Source: Clostridiales bacterium (GTDB lineage: Bacteria; Bacillota; Clostridia; Lachnospirales; Lachnospiraceae). From it: 8,121 bases of DNA. A program made the translations under genes and the position numbers. Within the stretch, counting starts at the first letter, position 1; the number at the start of each line of letters is the position of its first letter. Shown one piece after another: positions 1-5,742 of the stretch. The notes under the pieces were generated by a model. The model was not told the DNA's origin. It did no database searches and saw only the letters and a list, made by a program, of their open reading frames with translations. The stretch is from NCBI GenBank assembly GCA_021203285.1, contig JAJQBM010000132.1, positions 1 to 8,121 on the forward strand, in the 5' to 3' direction.

Positions 1-1350
1 GCTCGGAATCAAAAAAAAGACTTATTATTTTCCGACAGCGATCTCTGGATGCTGCTGATTCCGCTGATGATCGAGCAGATTTTAAATGCCCTGATGGGAA
101 CGGTGGATACCATGATGGTGAGCAATATGGGCAGTGCCGCGATCTCGGCGGTTTCTCTGGTGGATTCGATCAATAGCCTGATGCTTCAGGTGTTTCTGGC
201 GCTGGCGGCAGGCGACACGATCGTCTGCTCCCAGTATCTGGGGAAAAAGGAGGAGGGTGAGTGCAACCGGGCGGCGCAGCAGGTCTTTCTGACGATGCTG
301 GTGATCTCCGTTGTGATCACGGCGCTCTGTGTGGCGTTTCGCTATCCGCTGCTCCGGCTGGTATTCGGCCAGGTGGAGGCGGATGTGATGGAGGCGTCCC
401 AGACCTACTTCCTTGTGACGGCCCTGTCTTATCCGTTTATCGCGCTTTTCAATGCGAACGCGGCTTTTTTCCGGGCGGAAGGGAACTCCCGCCTGCCCAT
501 GATCGTTTCGGTGATCTGTAATTTTATCAATATCGGAGGCAATGCGATCATGATCTTCGGCTTTGGCATGGGCGTTCTGGGAGCGGCGCTCTCGACACTC
601 ATTGCCCGCATCGTTATGCCAGTTGTCATGATCAGCCTGCAGCGGAGACCGAAGCAGGTGATCGTGATCCGGAATTATGCAAAAATCCGGCCGGAGATGG
701 CGCTGATCGGGGTGATCCTCTCCGTCGGGATTCCGTCCGGCATTGAGAACGGGATGTTTCAGTTCGGTAAGCTGGCGATCCAGTCCACGGTGTCCACGCT
801 GGGGACGACGGCGATCGCAGCGCAGGCGATGACAAATACGCTGGAATATTTAAACAGTGTGGCAGCCATCGGCGTCGGAATCGGGCTGATGACGGTTGTG
901 GGACGTTGTATCGGCGCAGGGAAAAAGGATCAAGCGGTTTATTATATTATCAAGCTGATTGTGATCGCGGAGGTGACGGTGATTGTGACCTGTCTGCTGA
1001 CTTATGGATTGACAAGGCCGGTTACGCGAATCGCCGGCATGGAGGCTGTCAGCGCCGATATGTGCTGCTTTATGATGAAGTGGATTGCGATTATAAAACC
1101 GTTTGTCTGGGCGATGGCCTTCATCCCGGCCTACGGCATGCGCGCGGCCGGGGATGTGAAGTTTTCCATGGTGGTATCCACCGTCAGTATGTGGGTCTGC
1201 CGTGTGGCGCTCTGTGTCTACCTCTGCCGTGTGCAGGGCTTCGGCCCGATCGCGGTCTGGATCGGGATGTTTACCGACTGGACTGTCCGGGGAATCGTCT
1301 TCGGCATCCGGTTTCGGAGTCAGAAGTGGCTGCACCATCAGGTGGTTTGA
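1..1350 (+). CDS. MATE-family multidrug/cation efflux transporter (5' end cut by window edge)
   Basis: Integral membrane exporter expected to expel drugs or organic cations in exchange for Na+ or H+. The reading frame is open from base 1 and the first ATG is at 49, but the 16 codons before it read like the usual N-terminus of clostridial MATE proteins (..KKDLLFSDSDLW just before the first helix). The gene therefore starts left of the window and only a few residues are missing. About 449 residues are visible, normal for the family (around 450, 12 helices). The N-half carries the family-like VDTMMVS and CSQYLGKK segments. The C-half carries GIPSGIENGMFQFGKL and a glycine-rich helix (AAIGVGIGLMTVVGR), matching the two-fold repeat of MATE proteins. 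The substrate cannot be told from sequence. The gene is convergent with the next one, with stop codons 12 nt apart, and the first terminator-like structure downstream is at 1551-1605. Confidence 0.93.
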   Translation, partial: ARNQKKDLLFSDSDLWMLLIPLMIEQILNALMGTVDTMMVSNMGSAAISAVSLVDSINSLMLQVFLALAAGDTIVCSQYLGKKEEGECNRAAQQVFLTMLVISVVITALCVAFRYPLLRLVFGQVEADVMEASQTYFLVTALSYPFIALFNANAAFFRAEGNSRLPMIVSVICNFINIGGNAIMIFGFGMGVLGAALSTLIARIVMPVVMISLQRRPKQVIVIRNYAKIRPEMALIGVILSVGIPSGIENGMFQFGKLAIQSTVSTLGTTAIAAQAMTNTLEYLNSVAAIGVGIGLMTVVGRCIGAGKKDQAVYYIIKLIVIAEVTVIVTCLLTYGLTRPVTRIAGMEAVSADMCCFMMKWIAIIKPFVWAMAFIPAYGMRAAGDVKFSMVVSTVSMWVCRVALCVYLCRVQGFGPIAVWIGMFTDWTVRGIVFGIRFRSQKWLHHQVV

Positions 1351-1362
1351 CGGAGCAGAGTC

Positions 1363-1551
1363 TTATTTTGCGTGGTCGTCCTCTTTTTTTACAACCGGCG
1401 GCGGGTAGGGATAGAGCATCTGATAGGATTGCTCTTCGGCTTCCGTCAGCGGCGCGGAGGGAATTAGGCCGGTCTGGTCATTGACGGACGCGGATTTCCC
1501 CAGATAGTCATATTCGTCGCTACAGTCACAGCGCTTGTTTTTTTCAGACAT
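1363..1551 (-). CDS. Small hypothetical protein, 62 aa, Cys- and Tyr-containing
   Basis: I do not recognise a characterised family. The gene looks real because the ATG is preceded by a strong Shine-Dalgarno AAAGGAG seven bases upstream, and because the composition is protein-like: a short polar N-terminus with a CDC pair (residues 8-10), a DEYDYLGKSASV segment (12-23), a TGLIPSAP turn (27-34), an acidic stretch, then a LYPYPPPVV proline/tyrosine motif (46-54) and a charged tail. It has no membrane segment or signal peptide and is probably cytosolic. I have an unverified impression that similar small proteins with a DxTGLIP...YPY pattern occur in other Clostridia. It lies directly downstream of the trigger-factor-like gene on the same strand, 56 nt away. 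That gap holds a terminator-like hairpin containing this gene's Shine-Dalgarno sequence, so its expression may depend on read-through or hairpin opening. Confidence 0.7.
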   Translation of the reverse strand: MSEKNKRCDCSDEYDYLGKSASVNDQTGLIPSAPLTEAEEQSYQMLYPYPPPVVKKEDDHAK

Positions 1552-1605
1552 AAAAATACTCCTTTCACAGTTTTGTGTTTAGTATCTGTGAAAGGAGCGT
1601 TTTTA
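1551..1605. terminator. Bidirectional intrinsic-terminator-like hairpin overlapping a Shine-Dalgarno sequence
   Basis: A perfect 12-bp inverted repeat pairs CTCCTTTCACAG (1559-1570) with CTGTGAAAGGAG (1586-1597) around a 15-nt loop. A five-A tract (1552-1556) lies on the left and a five-T tract (1600-1604) on the right, so each strand has a stem followed by a U-rich tail. It is the first candidate terminator for the MATE gene on the plus strand and for the trigger-factor-like gene on the minus strand. On the minus strand the 3' arm includes AAAGGAG, the ribosome binding site of the 62-aa gene, and the T tract runs into its ATG. Confidence 0.75.
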
Positions 1606-1607
1606 TT

Positions 1608-2306
1608 CTATTCATTTGTGATGACAGCGTGGTCAATGACAAACTGCATCGCCTTGTCGAGTCCGAGCTGATCGCGGATGCAGTCGAGCTCCTCCTCGCC
1701 GAGCTGTTCGGCGAAGAACGCGCAGTCCATGTCCTCCTCCTCGGCAAGGAGCCGGAGCTCCTCTGTCATTTCCGCGTCGGAGACCGTGATTCCCTCCACG
1801 GTGAGGATGGCGTGGAGGACGGATTCTGAGCGGATGAGGCGGACGGCCTCATCCATTTTGCTGCTGCGAAGCTGCTTCTCGGTCCGGCCTGACCGCTTGC
1901 ACCATGTCTCCAGCGTCATTCCATTCTCCTCAAGGTCAAAGAGAAAGTCCTCATACAGCTCCTCAAAGACATCCTGCTTTAACCGGCGGTCGACGGGAAT
2001 CCGGGAGTCGGCGATGATCTGATCCAGCAGGTTCCGGCTCATCCGTTCCTCCGCAGAAAGCCGCCGCCGTTCCTCCAGCTCCTCCCGAATCTTGGCGCGC
2101 CACTGGTCCAGTGTCTCATGCTCGGAGAAATCCCGCGCAAAGTCGTCGTCGAGCGGTTGAAAGGACACGGTTTTCTTCCCGCCTTCGCCGTGGATGACGA
2201 CCGCGTTTCTCCTCTGGTTTCTCAGTAAAACTTTCTCAACCTCTGAATCCTGCACGGTCAGATTCGGCTGCTGTACATGCAGCCCCTTATATTTTCCCAA
2301 TTTCAT
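1608..2306 (-). CDS. Trigger-factor-like protein lacking ribosome-binding and FKBP domains
   Basis: Probable cytosolic chaperone-like protein related to the substrate-cradling part of trigger factor. It opens with KLGKYKGL (residues 2-9), which in full-length trigger factors lies at the end of the N-terminal domain. It runs through a short linker into PLDDDFARDFSEHETLDQW (51-69), the conserved segment that normally follows the FKBP prolyl-isomerase domain. About 40 residues replace the whole FKBP insertion. The rest matches the helical trigger factor C-terminal domain, including a GMTLETWCKRSG helix turn (129-140) and EGITVSDAEM (171-180). Length is 232 aa against about 430 for full trigger factor. 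The N-terminal ribosome-docking domain with its GFRxGKxP signature is absent, and no such coding appears upstream, so this is not simply a 5' truncation within the window. A promoter lies at 2361-2390, but the ribosome binding site is weak (AGGAA is about 17 nt from the ATG). A second, complete tig elsewhere in the genome is expected. Confidence 0.75.
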   Translation of the reverse strand: MKLGKYKGLHVQQPNLTVQDSEVEKVLLRNQRRNAVVIHGEGGKKTVSFQPLDDDFARDFSEHETLDQWRAKIREELEERRRLSAEERMSRNLLDQIIADSRIPVDRRLKQDVFEELYEDFLFDLEENGMTLETWCKRSGRTEKQLRSSKMDEAVRLIRSESVLHAILTVEGITVSDAEMTEELRLLAEEEDMDCAFFAEQLGEEELDCIRDQLGLDKAMQFVIDHAVITNE

Positions 2307-2360
2307 AGTATGTCACACCGCGATTCCTGTAAATTTGATTTCGTTTCTCTGTTATGGCGT

Positions 2361-2390
2361 AGTATACCACAGAGCGGGAAGATATCACAA
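2361..2390 (-). promoter_or_regulatory. Sigma-A-type promoter for the trigger-factor-like gene
   Basis: On the minus strand a TTGTGA -35 (2385-2390) is followed after 18 nt by a TATACT -10 (2361-2366). TG one base upstream of the -10 makes it an extended -10 (TGGTATACT). It lies about 55 nt upstream of the ATG at 2306, so a start site near 2354 would give a leader of just under 50 nt. Assigned by consensus match only. Confidence 0.5.
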
Positions 2391-2435
2391 TCTCATTTCA
2401 ATCAAAATTTCAGTCTTTTTTTTCGGCGGCTGATA

Positions 2436-2444
2436 TGGTATTGT
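2436..2444 (+). promoter_or_regulatory. Possible extended -10 for the NYN gene
   Basis: TGGTATTGT resembles an extended -10 element (TGnTATAAT) on the plus strand, about 50 nt before the ATG at 2494. The expected -35 position is only a T-run with no good match to TTGACA, so the call is weak. The gene itself has a strong ribosome binding site, GGAGGG at 2483-2488, five bases before the ATG. Confidence 0.25.
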
Positions 2445-2493
2445 AGATGATAACAGTTCTATCAAAGAATGAAATCTGACCGGGAGGGATCAT

Positions 2494-2940
2494 ATGGCAG
2501 AGGAAAATAAATTTGCGTTACTTGTAGATGTAGATAATATTTCACCGAAGTATGTGTCGGTGATGTTGAATGAGGCAAAATCTTACGGGAGCGTCAGTAT
2601 CCGCAGAGCTTACGGAGACTGGACGGATCGGCAGAAAAAGACATGGAAGGAATGCCTGCTGGAGAATTCCATCATTCCCATCCAGCAGTACAGCTATACG
2701 ACCGGAAAAAACGCGTCGGATTCGTCTATGATCATTGATGCGATGGACATCCTGTATACGGACAATGTGGACGGGTTTATCATTGTGTCCTCGGACAGTG
2801 ATTTTACCCGGCTGGCCATGCGGCTGCGGGAGGCGGGAAAGATCGTCATCGGCATGGGAGAGTCAAAGACGCCGAAAGCGTTTGTCCGCTCCTGTGAGGA
2901 GTTTAATGTGCTGGAGGTTCTATTACAGAATACCGTGTAG
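2494..2940 (+). CDS. NYN-domain (PIN-like) putative ribonuclease, ended by an in-frame TAG
   Basis: Putative metal-dependent RNase of the NYN family (PIN/FLAP-like fold). The family's acidic positions are visible: DVDN near the N-terminus (D12, D14, N15), YGDW (D42), the SDSSMIIDAMD helix (D76, D82, D85) and SSDSDF (D101, D103), followed by the RLREAGKIVIGMG strand (110-122) and a KTPKAF segment. The nuclease domain appears complete in 148 aa. Relatives I know of usually continue through an acidic linker into a C-terminal OST-HTH domain. Here the frame hits TAG at 2938-2940 and then continues open for 132 more codons that encode exactly that domain. Without the stop the product would be 281 aa. 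The gene may be a recent nonsense mutant, a sequencing error, or a naturally split or read-through gene. RNA substrate unknown. The start is supported by GGAGGG five bases upstream. Confidence 0.85.
   Translation: MAEENKFALLVDVDNISPKYVSVMLNEAKSYGSVSIRRAYGDWTDRQKKTWKECLLENSIIPIQQYSYTTGKNASDSSMIIDAMDILYTDNVDGFIIVSSDSDFTRLAMRLREAGKIVIGMGESKTPKAFVRSCEEFNVLEVLLQNTV
2938..2940 (+). other. In-frame TAG separating NYN and OST-HTH domains
   Basis: The TAG sits at the junction of the NYN domain and an acidic, alanine-rich linker. Frame 1 is open on both sides, from 2494 to 2937 and from 2941 to 3336. A single C-to-T or G-to-T change from CAG or GAG would account for it, since Gln or Glu fits the flanking linker (NTV-x-EEQ). 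The trigger-factor-like gene in this window also ends with TAG, so TAG is not obviously reassigned wholesale. Confidence 0.8.
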
Positions 2941-2994
2941 GAGGAGCAGAGCGCGTCAGCGGAGGCTGCGGCGGCAGAGGAGGAGGATACCTCC

Positions 2995-3339
2995 GTGGAG
3001 TCCTCCCCGATCACAAAGCTTTCCAAGATCAAGAGGACCATTTTCGATATCATTGATAAGAATTCGGATGAGGATGACACGATGCTTTTGTCAGAGCTGG
3101 GGCGGCTGCTGACCCGCAAATATCCGGATTTTGACGAGCGAAATTACGGTAAATACCGGAAGTTCAGCGAGTTTATCCGCATGATTGACGGTCTGGAGGT
3201 CCTGATGGTGGAGTCCGATGATAAGCAGCGCACGCCCATCGCCTATGTTCGGAGGCAGGTGAAGGAGCCGGCCGCGCAGGCGGAGAGCGGTGCGCAGGGC
3301 GGCAGTGCGTCCAAAAGGAAGAGGACGAGAAAACGCTGA
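2995..3339 (+). CDS. OST-HTH (LOTUS) RNA-binding domain, C-terminal half of the split NYN protein
   Basis: This is the in-frame continuation of the NYN gene after the TAG. The frame is open from 2941; the annotated start is a GTG at 2995 with AGGAGG (2981-2986) eight bases upstream, so independent translation is possible. From that start, residues 6-70 form an OST-HTH/LOTUS domain with the typical LGRLLTRKYPDFDERNYG (35-52) and KFSEFIRMIDGLEV (56-69) segments; such domains bind RNA. The tail is low in complexity and ends in a basic stretch (SKRKRTRKR) that may contact nucleic acid. The product would be 114 aa. The linker at 2941-2994 (EEQSASAEAAAAEEED) is typical of a flexible inter-domain region, which supports one ancestral protein. 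Whether this part is expressed cannot be told. It is convergent with the AEC transporter and no clear terminator was seen between them. Confidence 0.65.
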   Translation: MESSPITKLSKIKRTIFDIIDKNSDEDDTMLLSELGRLLTRKYPDFDERNYGKYRKFSEFIRMIDGLEVLMVESDDKQRTPIAYVRRQVKEPAAQAESGAQGGSASKRKRTRKR

Positions 3340-3347
3340 AATTTCAA

Positions 3348-3417
3348 AGAGGGCGTGTGCAGATATTTTCTGATAGAGAATGTACTGAAAAACGACTTCA
3401 ACGCGGGCACGCTCTCT
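3348..3417. repeat. Imperfect inverted repeat between convergent genes
   Basis: AGAGGGCGTG (3348-3357) can pair with CACGCTCTCT (3408-3417) over 10 bp with one G-U pair and a loop of about 50 nt. It occupies most of the 110-nt gap between the OST-HTH stop and the transporter stop. Neither side has a convincing U tract, so calling it a terminator is weak. It is otherwise the only structure seen in the gap. Confidence 0.35.
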
Positions 3418-3449
3418 GCCGAGTATTACTGTGTTTACGTTTTCTTCGG

Positions 3450-4385
3450 TTAGCTGGCGCCGAGCAGAGCGGCCATGATGGGGATGGTCACGAGCGAGCA
3501 GAGCGTGGAGACGACGACACCGATGGAGGCGGCTTTGTTCTGCCGCGGGTAGGGTGCGCTCCCCATGGCGACCAGAGAGGCCACCGGCATACCGGCGCTG
3601 ATCGTGCAGATGCTGATGAGTGTCGGATCGCTGGTCCACAGGTGCATGAGTGCCCAGACAATGAGGGGCATGAGCCCCAGACGGATCGGCAGCATGGGCC
3701 AGACGCCCTTCTCCGCTTTGATCTCCTTTAGCGAGGCGGCTGCCATGGAGGATCCGATGATGATCATGGACAGCGGTGTGGTGATGTCCCCGACGAACCC
3801 GACGCAGGTATAGAAAATGTCCGGCATGGGGATGTTTGCAAAGTAAATCACGAGGGCAGCCACAGAGGCGATGATGCCGTTACTGATAAAGTCGCGCAGC
3901 CGCGGCTTTTCTTTTTCCAGATTGTTGGCCTCGATGGCGGCGTCCTTGTGGAAGTAGTGCATGGCCAGCGTGAAAAACAAAATGTTAAACGGCATATTAA
4001 AGATCGTGATGTAGAAGATCGCGCTGTCACCGAAGAGCGCCTGCACCACCGGATACCCCATAAAGGAGTTGTTCGAAAAGATAAACATGCACATATAGGT
4101 GCCGCGCAGGTGTGCGGGGACACGCATGATCTTCGTAAAAATCCGCGCAAGAATGGGGAAAATGATATACATCATCACTCCGGCCAGAAGCAGCTTAAGT
4201 ATGATCTGCGGGTCATCATGCGACACGGTGGAGATACTGCTCAGGATAATGCACGGGCAGGTGATCTGCACGATCAGGGCAGAGATTTTTGCGTTGACCT
4301 CTGTATTCAGTATGCCCTTGCGAAACAGATAAAAACCGATCAGCATGGCGAAAAGCAGCTTGCACATGGTGGTTGCGATGATCAT
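3450..4385 (-). CDS. AEC (auxin efflux carrier) family transporter
   Basis: Integral membrane secondary transporter; bacterial AEC members move small organic acids such as malate or malonate, but the substrate here is unknown. The 311-aa length fits the family, with about ten hydrophobic segments arranged as two halves around a charged central loop (HKDAAIEANNLEKEKPRLRD, roughly 146-165). Recognisable family features are the NNSFMGYPVV segment after the third or fourth helix (105-114), TTPLSMIIIGSSMA (202-215), and the AGMPVAS motif (264-270) ahead of the last two helices. The start was placed at the ATG at 4385 because GAGGAG lies eight bases upstream and the protein then begins directly with the first helix. 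A longer open frame back to 4625 would overlap the tsaE start and adds non-membrane sequence. A promoter (4428-4456) lies just upstream, so it is probably transcribed alone, divergently from the tsaE operon. Confidence 0.88.
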   Translation of the reverse strand: MIIATTMCKLLFAMLIGFYLFRKGILNTEVNAKISALIVQITCPCIILSSISTVSHDDPQIILKLLLAGVMMYIIFPILARIFTKIMRVPAHLRGTYMCMFIFSNNSFMGYPVVQALFGDSAIFYITIFNMPFNILFFTLAMHYFHKDAAIEANNLEKEKPRLRDFISNGIIASVAALVIYFANIPMPDIFYTCVGFVGDITTPLSMIIIGSSMAAASLKEIKAEKGVWPMLPIRLGLMPLIVWALMHLWTSDPTLISICTISAGMPVASLVAMGSAPYPRQNKAASIGVVVSTLCSLVTIPIMAALLGAS

Positions 4386-4427
4386 AGATTTTCTCCTCTT
4401 TTCTCTCGTTTTCGGATGGCACGGAAT

Positions 4428-4456
4428 ATTGTAAAGTCTGCGGCTCGAAATTGCAA
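4428..4456 (-). promoter_or_regulatory. Promoter for the AEC transporter gene
   Basis: On the minus strand, TTGCAA (4451-4456) is separated by 17 nt from TACAAT (4428-4433), which matches the -10 consensus at five of six positions. It lies about 43 nt upstream of the ATG at 4385, giving a short leader that includes the GAGGAG ribosome binding site. Consensus match only. Confidence 0.55.
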
Positions 4457-4478
4457 TACCGTATCCTGACAGAAAGCG

Positions 4479-4507
4479 TTGATTTTTCCTGAAATATTCA
4501 GTATACT
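4479..4507 (+). promoter_or_regulatory. Promoter for the tsaE-tsaB-rimI-rnz-tsaD operon
   Basis: TTGATT (4479-4484) and TATACT (4502-4507) are separated by the optimal 17 nt. The predicted start site, near 4514, is about 70 nt before the tsaE ATG. This is the best sigma-A-like promoter in the window and the only one seen ahead of the tightly spaced operon. It is divergent from the AEC promoter; the two -35 boxes are about 22 bp apart. Confidence 0.6.
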
Positions 4508-4585
4508 CACGGGTGAAGCAAATTTCCCGATGCGGGACAACCGTGTTGAGAGAAAGAGAATCAGCTAGCTGTAAAGAGGAAGAGT

Positions 4586-5020
4586 ATGCAGGCAGAGACA
4601 TTTTCGGCGGAGGAGACCTTCGCACTGGGCGCGGAAATCGGAAAGAATGCGAAACCGGGCGATGTGTACACGCTCACGGGTGATTTGGGCGTCGGAAAGA
4701 CGGTTTTCACTCAGGGAGTGGCCAACGGTCTGGGCATCATCGAACCGGTGAACAGCCCGACGTTTACCATCGTCCAGATCTATGAGGAGGGAAGACTGCC
4801 TTTTTACCATTTTGATGTATATCGCATTGGCGATATAGAGGAGATGGAGGAGATTGGCTATGAGGATTATGTCTATGGGGACGGTGTGACCATGATCGAG
4901 TGGGCGGACCTCATCCGCGATATCCTCCCGGAGCACCGGTGGGAGATCCGGATTGAAAAGGATCTGGAAAAAGGCTTCGATTACCGCAGGATTACGATGG
5001 AGGAGGTGTGCGGCTCATGA
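4586..5020 (+). CDS. tsaE: TsaE, ATPase of the tRNA t6A threonylcarbamoyltransferase complex
   Basis: Small cytosolic P-loop ATPase (YjeE family) that works with TsaB and TsaD to transfer the threonylcarbamoyl group to A37 of tRNAs reading ANN codons. The Walker A motif GDLGVGKT is at residues 32-39. The family motifs SPTF (57-60), HFDVYR (75-80) and IEWAD (104-108) all follow in order. Length (144 aa) is typical. The ATG at 4586 has GAGGA five bases upstream. The stop overlaps the tsaB start as ATGA, which indicates translational coupling. It is the first gene of the operon, downstream of the promoter at 4479-4507. Confidence 0.96.
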   Translation: MQAETFSAEETFALGAEIGKNAKPGDVYTLTGDLGVGKTVFTQGVANGLGIIEPVNSPTFTIVQIYEEGRLPFYHFDVYRIGDIEEMEEIGYEDYVYGDGVTMIEWADLIRDILPEHRWEIRIEKDLEKGFDYRRITMEEVCGS

Positions 5021-5721
5021 AAATTCTGGCTCTAGAGAGTTCCGGACTGGTTGCCGGCGTCGCCGTCGCAGAGGACGAGAACCTTCTGGGAGAATATACG
5101 ATCAACTATAAAAAGACGCATTCGCAGACTTTGCTGCCGATGCTGGATGAGGTGGCAAAAATGCTTGAGTTAGACATGGAAACCCTCGACGCGATCGCAG
5201 TGTCCGGCGGGCCGGGGTCTTTTACCGGGCTTCGCATCGGCTCCGCCACGGCGAAGGGGCTCGGGCTGGCATTGGGGAAGCCGCTGGTTCATGTGCCGAC
5301 GGTGGATGCGCTGGCCTGCAACCTCTGGGGATGCGGGGATCTGGTCTGCCCTCTGATGGATGCGCGGCGGAATCAGACATATACCGGGATCTATCGGTTT
5401 TCGGACGGGCGGTTGTGCACCGTGAGAGAACAGTGCGCCGTCGGGATTGACGAAATCATCGCGCAGATCAATCAGATCGGAAGGCCGGTCGTTTTCCTGG
5501 GAGACGGCGTGCCGGTCTTTACTTCCTATATAGAAGAAAACTGTACGGTGCCGCATCGATACGCTCCGGCGCATATGAACAAACAGCGCGCCGGGTCGGT
5601 GGCCTATCTGGGTCTGCAGTACATGAGGGAAGGACGGTCGGAATCCGCGGCGGATCACCGTCCGAATTATTTAAGACCGTCACAGGCTGAGCGCGAGTGG
5701 AGCACGGCTCATCGTGTATAA
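5017..5721 (+). CDS. tsaB: TsaB, scaffold subunit of the t6A complex
   Basis: Catalytically inactive ASKHA-fold paralogue of TsaD (YeaZ family) that dimerises with TsaD and recruits TsaE for t6A37 synthesis. The N-terminus has MKILALESSG, with a THSQTLLPML segment (34-43), the family signature GGPGSFTGLRIG (64-75) followed by the AKGLGLALGKP helix, PLMDARR in the second half, and the typical C-terminal PNYLRPSQAEREW. At 234 aa it is the usual size. The ATG at 5017 overlaps the tsaE stop by four bases, with GGAGGAGG about ten bases upstream. A GTG nine bases earlier is in frame but less likely, since family members begin at this MKIL-type sequence. rimI begins 21 nt after its stop. Confidence 0.95.
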   Translation: MKILALESSGLVAGVAVAEDENLLGEYTINYKKTHSQTLLPMLDEVAKMLELDMETLDAIAVSGGPGSFTGLRIGSATAKGLGLALGKPLVHVPTVDALACNLWGCGDLVCPLMDARRNQTYTGIYRFSDGRLCTVREQCAVGIDEIIAQINQIGRPVVFLGDGVPVFTSYIEENCTVPHRYAPAHMNKQRAGSVAYLGLQYMREGRSESAADHRPNYLRPSQAEREWSTAHRV

Positions 5722-5742
5722 AATGCAGAAGAAGGTACAACT

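Noticed and set aside
850..1338. 162-aa minus-strand frame
   Set aside because: Shadow of the MATE gene, with a low-complexity His/Asp/Arg-rich translation.
2938..2940. Pyrrolysine or general TAG reassignment as the explanation for the in-frame stop
   Set aside because: No insertion-type signal or Pyl genes are visible here, and TAG ends the trigger-factor-like gene in the same window. It cannot be excluded for this codon alone, but it is not the first choice.
4386..4625. 80-residue N-terminal extension of the AEC transporter
   Set aside because: It would overlap the tsaE start and both promoters and is not membrane-like. The internal ATG at 4385 has a good ribosome binding site and begins the first helix.
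5008..5016. GTG start for tsaB three codons upstream
   Set aside because: The ATG at 5017 gives the family N-terminus and the ATGA overlap with tsaE, with better spacing to GGAGGAGG.
5205..5230. Clustered G runs in tsaB resembling a G-quadruplex
   Set aside because: Only three G runs are suitably spaced, and they encode the conserved GGPGSFTG motif, so protein coding explains them.
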